Shown piece by piece: positions 8,381-20,069 of a DNA stretch of 64,000 nt; position 1 is the first letter of the stretch, and the number at the start of each line of letters is the position of its first letter. The stretch lies in assembly GCA_963277665.1 (NCBI GenBank), contig OY728166.1:1073622014-1073686013 (forward strand). The letters are read 5' to 3'. Under the pieces are notes generated by a model. It did not search any database. It was not told the origin of the DNA and was given only the letters and a program-made list of their open reading frames with translations. This stretch comes from Viscum album (lineage: Eukaryota; Streptophyta; Magnoliopsida; Santalales; Viscaceae). The position numbers were made by a program, and so were the translations under genes.

Positions 8381-10088
8381 GGGGAGGAGTGGCTCTTTAG
8401 GAAAGTGTGAAAATATTATTTTATTATATAATGATATTTGGTTTCTAAAGGTCCAAAAATCATTAGGGTAAAAGATAAGATGACTAATGGTATAAATAAA
8501 ATCATAAAATAAGAATTGGACACGTTGTGATATTATTTTTATATTTATAATCTAATTTATTTAAATAATTTATTAATGAGGTAAATACTGCATCATTATT
8601 GTGTCAAAAATAATTTAATTTATTCGATATCTAAAAATTATAAAACAAATACCATGATGTATTAAATATTTTTATTTTTCCAATTAATATTTATAGTCAG
8701 AGATATTACTTATATAACACCATATAAAAATTAATTACTAAAATATTTTTGTTTATGTCAATTTTTCCTTTACTTTAAATTAATTAATCTAAAGTGTCAT
8801 TATCATTCATAAGTGGCTCCATGGGGTCCCCAAATCTACCCAAGGATGCCCATGGTCGTCCATTACTAATAAAATATGGTTAGAACATGTTTTAAGGTAA
8901 TTTGGAATCATTACAATATTCTTTTTACCTTGAATTACCCTATTTATCTTTAACTGCGGTAAATAAAAGTCAAAAGTTACTATTCACCAAAAATTATTAT
9001 CATCTTATTGAGCCACATTTTACTTACTAAGGTTAACCATGTCTCTATAATTTTTAAAATTCAACTCACAGAAGTGGTAAAATTAAGTTTTATGCAAATT
9101 TTCAAATACTCCTAGGAGGTGGGTAAAAGACGATAAAAAGTTCAATAAAATTTTTATATATCTAAATTTATTATAGAATGACTCCAATGAATTATTTTGA
9201 ACATATATAAGTATTATGTATCTATTTTGACCTAAAATAAATTTAAATAAAATAAATAATTATTTAAATAAAAAGTCGGTTTTAACTAATAACTTTGTGT
9301 TTTTCACTATTCATCAAAAATTGATGTTTCTAAGAAAAATACCAAAAATTCAGCCTAAGATATATTTTATATTACTAATTAAAAAATGATGTATATTTTA
9401 CCAAATTAAAAACATATAGGTTTCATTAATTACTTTAAAATTAATTCTTGTTGTCAAAACAAATAGCATGTTTTTAAGCAACAATATCTATCAAAAGATT
9501 GACACTTTTTTATGTCCAATTTCAAAGTGAAATTAATTATATTGACCTAAATTGTATTAAATGATAAAAATATAATCTAATTATAATTCAAAAACAATAA
9601 AATTCATAATTTATCACTATAAATTATGTTGATTAAAAAAGTTGTTTTTAATTAAAATTTAGTGTTTTCACTATTCACCCAAATATGAAAGTTATCAGAA
9701 GAATACAAAAAATTTATCAAAACTAAATTTTTATCACCCGATTCTAAATGAGAAGTTTATTTTTTCAAATTGAATATATAAAAGTGTCAATATTAGATTT
9801 AAAAACTGTTCTCCCTCAAAAGGTGGTAAAATTGCATTTTCTAAAAAATACTTCATTTATCTAAAAAATTAAATTTGTTCTTATATTATGTTTAAGAAAC
9901 ACATAATATGGATTTTATAATTATATAGAGTATATAAAATTCAAAATGCAGTTAATAATATTCATAACCTCTTTTGAACGGCTAGTTTGGTAAGTCGTGG
10001 TGCGCTTGAACTCAATGTTGCGTGTAGAGCAAGTTATTGAATTACTTTGAAGAAATAACATACTATGAAATCTTGGGGTGTTACATTT

Positions 10089-10860
10089 TTCACACAAGGG
10101 GCACTCAAACGTGGTACTTTATAATAAATATAGGCCATTGATCTTCAATGAAGGGGTGTGTTCAAGATAGGGTGCTTGCATGCAAAGCCACTCTTGCACA
10201 CAACTTTAGAGTGTTGTGTGCTAGGTTAAGGTTGTGAACTGAAGGATCCCTTGCATGCACCTAAATTAAGTATAAAGTGTTTTGGAAATAATTACATAAT
10301 TGTGATCCCACTCAAGGCAGGACCCATAGTGAATATGTCCCATAGTATATGTACCTTGAGGGTTCCATCCTTTCATGTTATCATGGAATAGTAGTCTTAC
10401 GTGCGGTAGAGTGGCGGTTCGACTTTTGTAGGATCACCCTAATGAAGGGGGGATGGTTTCAATATATAGAAAAATATTTTGAGAAATCTCACAGAAGGAA
10501 TTAGTTACAGAAGTGGCATTCCATGAAACAGTGTCCTTAGAAGTGTTGAACAAGCACGCAAGGGGGTTTTTAATGTTGTATTTATCTAGTAAGAGTCTTC
10601 TTCATAGCTTTTGGTACTATGCATAGTAGAAACCTCTTGTGCACCCCTACCATTTCCATTTTTATTGGTCTACATAAAAGTTCAATTTGGAAATATCATT
10701 GTTCATGCAAGTGTCTTGTGAGTGGATTTAAATCTTGGAAATGGACTTAGAAACATACACACACCTTCTATTAACTGTTAGGGATGCTCTATTGAGTCAG
10801 ATGATGGCATCAATTCACCCAAAACTAGCCATTTGTTTCTTTAATCAGAATCTAGTGCAA
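10089..10860 (+). repeat. Promoter-like repeat block, copy 1 (partner at 43100-43865)
   Basis: From CACACAAGGGG (10091) the sequence follows 43101 onward for about 770 bases with moderate divergence. Shared landmarks include TTCAATGAAGGGGTGTGT, GTACCTTGAGGGTT, GGTAGAGTGG and CACCCCTACCAT. A TATA-like TACATAAAAG lies at 10671 (TATATAG at 43678 in the other copy). The block leads directly into the decayed PMD gene, so it is probably that gene's upstream or LTR region. In copy 1 the minus-strand LTR is inserted at its left end. Confidence 0.75.
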
Positions 10861-11283
10861 AAATCCCCCCCTCAGAATCTAATATTAATTTTGACCAATA
10901 GTTTGGGTTTTGAGAGTAACATTTAAGAGAAGTGTTGATTCCAATCGGTGTGTGAAGAACTAGTCTGTAGGAACATAAATTGGCTTGTGAAAATGAATAA
11001 TTATTGGACCACACATATAAATACATATGGGGGACCTATTTATGTAACCTTTAATTTCCATGTGATAGGCCTTTGTTTTACTATTGTATGTACGTTCAAT
11101 CCTTCATAAAAAATGATCATCGACTGTTTATTTCACGTAAAACCTAATTCATATGTGATTTTTCCTTTTCCAGAAATTGACATTTGGTGCGATGTTTTCC
11201 TGATCTTGAACACAATAACAAATTTCTCATTTATTCTTACAATATTATATGCTTCTTCTTAAGAATTTTCAAATACATTTGAA

Positions 11284-14200
11284 ATGGCCTCACAATAAGA
11301 AACTTCTTAGATAGAAGTTGTTGCTACTATTTTGAGAGCTATCATGACTAGAAACTCTCAGATCCTTCTGGACAAGAGAGTCATGTCGGATAATCAGATG
11401 CTTCTAGGGATGCTGACACAATCACAGATAGATTATCCTCTAAGATATTACCTCAATTTGTGGAATTTCGGGTTGCTGAAAAAAGTGATCAACCCAGTGT
11501 CTGGGGTTGATTCGCTACGGTTGCGATTCACACATAAAGACAGTATTGAATATTGGAACATCATTTACCAAGGTCATTCTACTAGAGATTATAAGGATTT
11601 TTCCATATAAATACTTAATGGGTTGATAATGACGGTCATAGGAGATGACCCAGAGGCGGAGGATTTCCATTCCCACTTAAGCAATACTTTTCAGAGTAGC
11701 ATGAGAGATAACAGAAAGGGTCAGAAGAAGGACTAGGACATGAGGCCCGAAGGGAATTTCACCAAAAAATGAGCATATGTGTATTGGGTTTGGTATAAGT
11801 TCTAGGAATATTGGGTAGAGTTATGAAACATTGGGTTGTACAAAGTGGTTTGGATGTCACATGTATACTTTTATAGTCAATAGGATCCAGTCCTAGTGTT
11901 CCTTAGTTGATGGTCCATGGACACAAAAACATTTCATCTCCACCATGGGGAAGATGGAATCAGTCTTTGGGACATCAAATGCATTGGCTACATTTGAATA
12001 GTATGATTTTAGTACAACGAGTTACTTCCATCACAGAATACATGGGGAGACAACGAGCATAGTCCAATCATTGAAAAACAAATTCTAGAGGTTGTGAAGA
12101 AGAAACTGAAAATCATTCCCATATCCCAAAAATATATCCTTTTATAGGAGTGGTCCGACCTCTTCCTCAAGAAGGACCTTAATGTGAGAATGTTGGGATA
12201 AGTTAAACAACTTATGATTGAATCACATTGTGGAAAAGAAGTATCCTATTGGTTCATCCAGGAAGAAGGAATGTATCTGAAGTGGGGTATAACATTGTAG
12301 GGGGATGGTATCCTTTAGTTCGCTATGCTTATTTCTTGAAAACTTTCATAGGTAGGTGGTTTCTGCCTATTTGGGAGACAAGGATGGTAATCCATTAGGG
12401 AATGTTGGTGATGGTGCCAATCCTAGAAGTTTCTAAGAAGGATAACATGGGAGTACCTGTGCTATCTGGACAGTACAACATATTGGGTCACGTTTGGAGG
12501 GGGAACACACCTAGGAGGATGTATGACCCATTCCAGTTAATTCACTATTGGATCACATCACATCTCATGGGTTATGAATTTCTGAATGACTTCAGACCTC
12601 AGAATACTGGTCGGCATCCATCAGTGTTCAACATAGTTGGGGATAAACCGACGACACTCAACGAGTTTGGGGACATAATTCAGATCAGTAACCTCTCAAA
12701 ATTCAACTTACACACCTTTTCAACTCTCGTTGGTCCAATGGTGGACAACCTATGAGGTTCATGAGAGTAAAGGGAGTACCATTAAAGATTTATCTGTGGA
12801 GTATCAGTGGCTCAGATTTATGAAATGTGTACTGCGAGCCGTAGGTTCCATCCTATTTCACAAGGCATTTTGGATGTCTTAAACGAGCGGTGAAGATAGT
12901 ATAAATGGGGGTATATTAAGAAAGGCACCCCTAAATCCTCCACAAACTATGGTGAATATTTGCGATCTCAGTTTCTGATGAAACCATCATGCTACCACCG
13001 ACCAATATTTATACTGGTCTATCGATAGAATATGCCAGCAACTAGTTGGTGGCATATCCAAATGCAATCATGTGGAAATTTATCTAGGTGATTGAGCCCA
13101 TGGGGGGGACCCCGGGTAGAGACTAAGTATGTAGGATGATCACAAAGGTAACTCTAGACTTTTGGGGTGACTCAACTAGAATTGCGGCAATGGGGACATC
13201 ATAAGGATCAGATGCACCCCCACCTCCCACATGAGACTAGTCTTGGAATCCACCCTAGGGGAAATGAAATAGGATCCTAGAAAGAATTTTATGTTATTAT
13301 AAAACTATTAAATGAAAATGTCTTCCCTTCCATTTTTTCAACATTGAGAATTCTATGAAAATAAATTTCACCTAAAGACTTGTGGTGGAAGCTAAAGCGG
13401 GACAAGATTGAATTGCCAGATGTCTAACGCATTCACATATCGGACATGGTGATCTTCCATCAGATACATGCATACATGATAGATATAGATATGTACACAT
13501 GTCAACAGGGATGGTATGAAGTACCCCTACCCTGGTAAAGGTGATACTTGGTTAAGAGTCATAGCCAGAGGAAACACCGCCCAAGGAAGAAACCTATGAA
13601 GAAGAAGATAAGGGGGATGAGTCTAATGATGGGGAATCTTAGGGGATTCCTATTCATCAAAATATTTCCCTAGAAATGAGTGATATTGATATCTCTGAAG
13701 ACTTGACCAAGTATCTTGAGGTAAGACTTAACTCCCCCATATCTTTATTTGACCCTACGCTTTTACTATTGAGATTTAAAAACTAAATCTTATATTGAAA
13801 AAGATCACCTCAATGAGATCTAAGGTTTCCCCACTATAGGGGTGTAGTTGTGCTAACCAGTATAATGATTCATGCCTCAGGGCCTACGCATGAGGCTGAA
13901 GCGAGTAGCGGTGGGATGAACAAAGAGGTCAAGGTGGAAAATTCATAACCCCAAGCCCTTCCTGTCATCTATGGGGGTCCACATATTAACATCCCTAGGG
14001 GGGTACCCATTTATGGGGAGGTGGATCACCCATGTAAGATTATCATTGAAATTAATCGTCCCCTATGTAGAAGTATATTTCGAATCCCTTATCCTTAATT
14101 GAATTTTCATTGATAATTAGAATCAACATGTTTTCTTGTTCTATGAAGGTTCCATCCAAAAAATTCAAGGATAATTGGTGTCGATCATTGAACTACCCAA

Positions 14201-14478
14201 TCCTAAAGGGTCTCCCATGTTGAAAGATTCTACCATGACTATGTAGCTTGATATATAATGGATCAGCTTCTTTAAATACCTTATTTCATGGAGTCATACA
14301 TTTAATTTTCTAATTATATTAACTAAGGTGCTTCCATTCAATACAATTCTCAAAATAATGTAAGGTTAGTGAGAAGGCAAGGCATGGGAAATCATGGGAT
14401 CTCCTCTAATGGACTCTCTTGTTCATAAGGAGTCGATCTCCCCTGATTATCTAGTCTTAGCCATAGATGATCAGGTTG
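11284..14478 (+). pseudogene. Plant mobile domain (PMD-C type) gene remnant, 5' part
   Basis: Several short open frames together resemble a PMD protein of the kind common in plant transposable elements. The clearest stretch, 11911-11990, reads W-x2-DT-x-TFHLHHGEDGISLWD, matching the PMD core W..x.T.T.H...GE..ISL.D. It is followed at about 12013 by NELLPSQNTWGDNE and at 12402-12755 by an open frame with GVPVLSGQYNILGHVW and FQLIHYWITSHL, where PMD-C proteins have the A-P-x-L-x-x-I-Y-x-x-L-G and F-P-x-H-Y-x-x-W-L segments. An acidic stretch (EEEDKGDESNDGES) ends near 13640, and GAG|GTAAGACT at 13720/13721 looks like a splice donor. A later exon-like frame runs to 14478, where the Tekay element splits it. 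Many in-frame stops make this a pseudogene. The role of transposon PMD proteins is not established. Confidence 0.65.
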
Positions 14479-14483
14479 ATGTA
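14479..14483 (+). repeat. Target-site duplication ATGTA (left)
   Basis: ATGTA directly precedes the TGTAACACC start of the 5' LTR and is repeated at 25601-25605 after the TACA end of the 3' LTR. Five bases is the usual duplication made by Ty3/gypsy integrase. Confidence 0.92.
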
Positions 14484-16325
14484 TGTAACACCCCTAGATT
14501 TTATGAAAAATATTCTTTTTAATTTCATTAATGTCTTGTGTTGTACGCTACACCAAAAGGAGCTTGCACAACACGCATCCTTGACTTGCCTTTCATTACA
14601 CGCAATCGCGACCTTCCTTGATAGCGTGTGTAGTACGCAATACCGAGTTTCACTAAACAACGATATGCTATTAAAATATTATTAAAACTAGCCGTTATGA
14701 ATAGTAATAACCAATTTTTGAAATTTTGTAAATTTTATTTTTCAAAATGGACTTCATTTTTGGATTCGGAATATCGAAATTATCTTAGGGTAAAATTTTG
14801 GTAATTTTCGGATAACTTTCATATTTTGATGAATAGTGAAAATTACTAAATTTTAATTAAAAACAACTTTTTCAATCGAAATAATTAAAAGTGATAAATT
14901 TTTAATTTGAGTGGTTTTAAAGTATATTTAGAATATATTTTTACAATTTAATACAATGTTGGTCATTGGATGTAATTTCACATTTAAACCAGACATAAAC
15001 AAGTGTCAATCTTTTGATAGTTATTATCTCTTAAGAACACGCTATTTGTTTTGACGACATGAATTAATTTTTAAATTAATTAATGCAACTGATATGTTTT
15101 GAATTTGTTAAAATAGAAATCATTTTTTAGTTCATAATATCAAATATAGCTTAGGCCTAATTTTTGGTATTTTTCTGAAAACTTTCAATTTTTGATAAAT
15201 AGTGAAACCACTAAGTGGTAGTTAAAAAAACTGAATTTTTCATAAAACATAATTTTACCGCTTCTGTGAGTGGAATTTCAAAAATCTAAGAGACACGGTT
15301 GATGTCAGTAAGTAAAATGTGGTTCAATGAGATGAAAATAATTTTTGGTGAATAATAACTTTTTACTTTTATTTACCACGGTTAAAAGTAAATAGGGTAA
15401 TTAAGGGTAAAAATGATATTATTATTACCCTAACACATGTACTAATTCTATTGTATAAGTTTAATACGACCAAAAACAAACTTAGGAATAAAATATGACC
15501 ATTTAGAACCACTTTAATTAGATTAGGACATTTATTATTATTTAATTCAAAGAAGAGTTAAAAGAGTTAAAATCAAAGTTTATTTAATAAAACAGTTTTA
15601 CTATAGGGTTATAAATAAGATAAATTCGACTATAAATATTCATTAGAAAGATAAAAAGATTTCCTACATAATGGTATTTTATTTTGTAATTTTTATACAT
15701 TAAATAATTTAATTTATTTATGACACAACGATGATGCAGTAATTATATTATTAATGAAATATTGACATAATTGATGTTATAAATACCCAAATAAATATAA
15801 TTTGAGACTTTTTATGAATTCCACTAATTTTCTAGGTTAATATGACATGTTCTTATTGATTTAATTAACTTTTTTAGAACTTATCATTCTGTTATAATTT
15901 TCACAAAAATCAATTACTAAATAGTGTCAAAATTGACATAAAATAGTTTTTAAAACAAATATTATATTATTAATTTTTATTTTATTCCTAAAAATCTAAG
16001 GTTCGGCCAAATGACTTAGATAAGGTTATATATATTATTAATAAACAACTTGGGGTTCGTTTGGCTTGATATAGTAAGTTTATTAACCTTATAGTATAAG
16101 AACACAAGAAGACACGGTAAAAGTAAAATTATTTAACTTAATGTTAAATCTAAATGATAAGGTTAAAATAGGAACCTAAACTTGTCTAAATTCTATTTTA
16201 TGAGATTATTTAGACCCATCCCCACCTTATCCTTTAAATAAATCAATTTGGATCTATTTAAAACCGAACTTTACTTTATAATAAAATAATATTTTTAGTT
16301 ATTCCAAAGGTGCCCCTCTCCTCCC

Positions 16326-16334
16326 TTATAAAAG
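16326..16334 (+). promoter_or_regulatory. LTR TATA box (5' LTR)
   Basis: TTATAAAAG follows the pyrimidine-rich CCCCTCTCCTCCC and precedes CCTCCTCCCTCTCTTCCTC, a normal U3/R context. It divides the LTR into about 1.84 kb of U3 and 2.36 kb of R/U5. Confidence 0.7.
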
Positions 16335-16664
16335 GGAACCTCCTCCCTCTCTTCCTCACACAACTTTTAGCCTTCAAGCTCGTCCAACACCTGAAAAATT
16401 CTCTTCTTCACTTCCCTATAAACATCCTAGAGGTTATGGTCTTCCTCAAAGACCAATTTTAGTGCCCTAAGAGGAGGTCTCAAAGAGGCGCTTCAAAGAA
16501 GAGGTAATTTCCGTTACCGATTCTTTCACCTTTATTTCTTCTTCCACTCCTTCTTCTTAGGTTTTTTCATTATGAAGTAATAACATCAGTATCAATAATA
16601 TACTGATATGTTATTATAATTATGAAACAACCCTATTTCACCATCTATCCATCCTACGGAAAAC

Positions 16665-17093
16665 GAAATCACCGCGCGTGCGTACGTATGGAATACCATC
16701 TCCACGCCGTGGTGAAATCTATTTTCCACCACCACCTTACATGGATGGGTATAATGGTGTAAAGAATAACTATAAATATTTATTAGAACATCATATTGAT
16801 TCTGATATATTGTATCATCCACTCCAATTCAATTCAATAATTATGGAAACGATATCATCGCTCGTGCGTACGTACGGACTACCGTCTCCACGACGCGATG
16901 AGATTCATTCTCCATGTTAACCATTTAAGAGTGATTATAAAGTATATATAATAAATAATAATGAAATACATGACATTGTAAAGCTACTGGATTTATGTAT
17001 ATATGTATTTCATCTACTTAATTCAATTCAACTCAATAAGGAAACGAAAACAACGTTCATGCGTACGTACGGCCTACCATCTCCATGAACGGT
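16665..17093 (+). repeat. Triple hairpin region of the 5' LTR (about 190-bp spacing)
   Basis: Three stem-loops start at 16665, 16855 and 17053. Their arms are TCACC..CGTG with CACG..GGTGA, TCATCGC-TCGTG with CACGACGCGATGA, and ACGTTCATG with CATGAACGGT. The loop is kept: GCGTACGTA(C/T)GG, three or four bases, then TACC(A/G)TCTC, which can form a small inner stem ACGG/CCGT or ATGG/CCAT. The arms differ between copies while staying complementary. All three lie 340-740 bases downstream of the TATA box, so they would be in the RNA leader and again in the 3' end of the transcript. Confidence 0.82.
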
Positions 17094-18696
17094 GTATTTC
17101 TTTCCATTTACTAATTTATTATATATATGTATATTCTGAATATATATTATATATAAATCATGTTTTATATTCTGGAATTAATTAATTATGATCTAAGAAA
17201 TCATATAAATAATTACAAGTCAAAACACGGACGACAAATGAAACAATTTTACCCAAAATGCTCTTTAACATAGAATTTACAAAAGAAAGGGTAATATAAA
17301 GTCATAAGTGAACCATATATGATATCATAACAATGAGTATGATTATGGAATAAGTCAATGACATTATTTAAATCATTATACCGGAGGTTCGGACACCTAC
17401 GAAGAAAATCGGACCTAAGGTAAGGGAAATATCACAATCTCATTTTTATCCGAGATTGTTTATACTTTTGTATTTACTGGGGTGTATTTTATCATCCACA
17501 TCCATGTTCCCTAAATATGTAATATTATTTACATCCACCTACAATTGTTTAAATCCAATTTTACCCTTCGGTAAGTTTTTAGTATAAGATATTAAAGGAA
17601 TCTTTTGTCATTTTTCATACGAGGTACTTTTTTGACTTTTCCGGCAAAAGTACGAGAAGGATGCTTTTTTTTAACTTATACGGAATGAATGGATTTTTAA
17701 AAAATTATTTCCAAGAAGCTTCATTTACAAGTTTTCAAGTTTATTTTTAATCAACTTATTTTATTTTAAAATTGTATGACATGTTAAGAAAGGAAAATGT
17801 TTTTGAAGTAGAAAGGATATTTTCCTCAAGAATGGAGTTCAAGTGTTTTATCAAAATTATTTTCCATCTAAGATAATATAGGGTTCTGTTTCTATCCCTA
17901 TTATTACATTGATTTGATTATGTTGTGATGGAAATATTTTTATGAATTCCTTTATCTTATATGAATTGTTTTATGATGACATGTTGTTTAAGAATCCCAT
18001 TTTTACTACATGGGTTATGCAATGATGTGTGATTTATGATTTTGTGGCACACATAAGAATGGTATCATTATGAGATGGGTGGTACCTATATCTCCCTCAA
18101 ATGCATTGGGTAAAGATTTTATATCTCATGAGATAGACATGGCTGGAATGGTAGGTTATACTGGTTCAGTGAAACAGGACTGAAACGAGGGTGACTCGGT
18201 TCAGAAAGGGACTTTGTCCACTAAGATAGTCTTGGAAATGAGTCTTGACTAATAAGAAATGATTCTCTATGATTATGTGTGTATGCCACAAAGTTTAATG
18301 TTTTATGTTATGATTATTGTGATTACATTTCACTGCTATGAGTTATCCTAGGTTATGAAATTATGATCTCTTTTACAGGTTAAGATTTCCAAAAGTTATG
18401 TGCTTATGTATATGATGTGATTGATATTTCTTTTGTTTACCCTTACTGAGTATTTGAGCTCACCCTTTTATGTTTACTTTTCCCCATGATATAAGGAAAG
18501 TTTTTAGGTATAAGAAAAAAAGAAGAAGATCTTTATGGGAGATGTTGAAGATCTTTCACCAGGATTAGAAGATTATATTCCGAGTTTCCAAAGACACTAA
18601 ACTATTACGATCCTTGTGTGTGTGTTTTTTTATGTACTAAGTATTCCGCAAATGTAATGTAATGTCAATGTACGTCAAGATTCGGGTCTCTACAGT

Positions 18697-18708
18697 TGGT
18701 ATTAGAGG
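18697..18708 (+). other. Primer-binding site (initiator tRNA-Met type)
   Basis: TGGTATTAGAGG matches the common plant site TGGTATCAGAGC at 10 of 12 bases. It starts two bases after the LTR end, so minus-strand DNA synthesis would be primed by initiator methionine tRNA. Confidence 0.85.
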
Positions 18709-18954
18709 AAAGGTTTAGTCAACCTTTGGAAACTAGGATGCAAAAACATTAGTCAGATCCCTAGAGATATTTCTAAGGTATGTCTAGGGATGTCTCTAAG
18801 GTTAAGTATACGTATAGGTTATAGTCCTAGAATTGCACTAACGATCTTAGAATTTAACCTAAGATGTGAGATATTGAGGGTACTCCCCCTTTATTATGTT
18901 TTTTTCCCTATCATGATTTTTTCCTCTCACACTATTCTTTTTGGGTTTTAGACG

Positions 18955-20069
18955 ATGGCTGGAACCCGAAGGAACCGTGTTGATCAATGCAATGGACAAT
19001 GCAATGATTGTCATCCTGAACAAACAAATGTTATGGGAGATGGAGTGCAAAATCTTATTTCTATACTTACACAAGCTATGAATCATTCTGGACTTCCAAA
19101 TGAGCAGAGAAGGGAACAATATTCTATTGAGTCCTTCATGAGGCAACGTCCACCTTCTTTTAGTGGGAATTCCGATCCACTTATTGCTGAACAATGGATC
19201 AGTACCACTAAAAAGATATTTTCAGTTCTTCAATGTTCTGAACATGATAAAGTCATCTTAGAAGTATATCTTTTGGAAGGTGAAGCTGATAAATGGTGGA
19301 ATCTTATCAAGGATACGAGGCCAAGAGATGAAATTGAGTCCATGGAATGGGACGAGTTCAATAACTTGTTTTCAGTAAGTACTTCCCTCGTATTCTTCAA
19401 ACAAAGATGGAAAAGGAGTTTCTTGAGCTGAAGCAGAAGGATAATGAATCTGTTGGTATATACGAAGCGAATTTTACAAGACTTGCAAGGTATGCATCTG
19501 GAATTATCATCCAACCTGAAAGTAAAGTTGATCGATTTTTCAGTGGCTTAAAACCAAGTCTTCGAAGGGCATTAGCTATAAGAGACTTCAGTATCTATGA
19601 AGAAATTTTGAGTTGTGCTATCAAGGTAGAAATGGAAGTTGGTGTTACATATCCATCTCATGGTTTTGACAAGAAACGAAAGATGGAGTTCAAGGAGAAA
19701 TCTCAGAATAATGGTGAAAAGAAGATGAATGTTTCCTTATGCACAAAGTGTGGAAAGAAGCATGGTGGGGATTGTCTTAAAGGGACTAGAAAATGTTTTA
19801 AGTGTGGAAAAGAAGGTCATCAAGTAGCTGAGTGTCGAAGTAATGGAAAATGGGTTTCTAATGATGTGAATAAAGCAAACACTGTAGAGAATGCACCACC
19901 AACACTTCAATGCTTTAAGTGCAAGGAAATGGGGCATTATGCTAATAAATTCCATAATCCAAGGGTTAGTGATGATCGACATGAGCAGCCGCTTAAGGCA
20001 AAGGACAAAGGGAAGTCACATGCGATCACTATTGGCGATGTTGAATATGACAATGATGTGGTGGAATGA
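18955..20069 (+). pseudogene. Gag of Del/Tekay-type element (one frameshift)
   Basis: Gag packages the element RNA in virus-like particles. The first frame, from ATG at 18955, gives MAGTRRNR, then FMRQRPPSFSGNSDP and LEGEADKWWNLIKD, the core of the plant retrotransposon gag domain. A one-base change near 19370-19376 shifts the frame. The protein then continues as KYFPRIL into EKEFLELKQKDNESV and on to 20067. Three zinc knuckles follow: CTKCGKKHGGDC, CFKCGKEGHQVAEC (complete CCHC) and CFKCKEMGHYANKF, in which the last cysteine is phenylalanine. The total is about 370 residues, somewhat short for the family. There is no pol frame after the TGA at 20067. Apart from the frameshift it is far better kept than other genes in the window. 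Confidence 0.92.

Larger units (their letters stand above)
7168..10085 (-). mobile_element. Diverged Del/Tekay-type LTR, minus strand (solo or truncated)
   Basis: The right edge is clear: plus-strand GGGGTGTTACA ends at 10085, the reverse complement of the TGTAACACCCC that starts the Tekay LTRs at 14484 and 21397. Inside, several landmarks match those LTRs in reverse. These are the TATA box CTTTTATAAG (8371-8380) beside GGACGAGCCT, and the hairpin block at 7613-7655 (CACCGTTCATGGAGATGG, then GCCGTACGTACG). The left edge is uncertain; TGTGATGAG at 7168 is the best TG candidate. No 5-bp target duplication matches between 7163-7167 and 10086-10090. No internal retrotransposon genes lie beside it, so it looks like a solo LTR or the end of a truncated element. 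It sits in the repeat block that reappears at 43.1 kb. Confidence 0.7.
14484..18694 (+). repeat. 5' LTR of the Del/Tekay-type element
   Basis: The LTR begins TGTAACACCCC and ends GGTCTCTACA, giving 5'-TGTA...TACA-3' ends. U3 contains no gene. A TATA box lies at 16326-16334 and a triple-hairpin region follows at 16665-17093. The short open frames inside on both strands are repeated in the other LTR and show no protein signature, so I treat them as accidental. Confidence 0.93.

Noticed and set aside
14457..14685. Overlapping short ORFs on both strands, repeated at 21382-21598
   Set aside because: They fall inside the LTRs and are duplicated only because the LTRs are; no protein signature.
16592..16920. 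ORFs through the hairpin region, repeated in the 3' LTR
   Set aside because: They arise from the hairpin repeats and differ between LTRs without conserving the protein.
18859..19194. 111-residue minus-strand ORF
   Set aside because: It is antisense to gag and has no domain; a shadow of the coding strand.
19230..19514. 94-residue minus-strand ORF
   Set aside because: Antisense to gag across the frameshift, with no signature.
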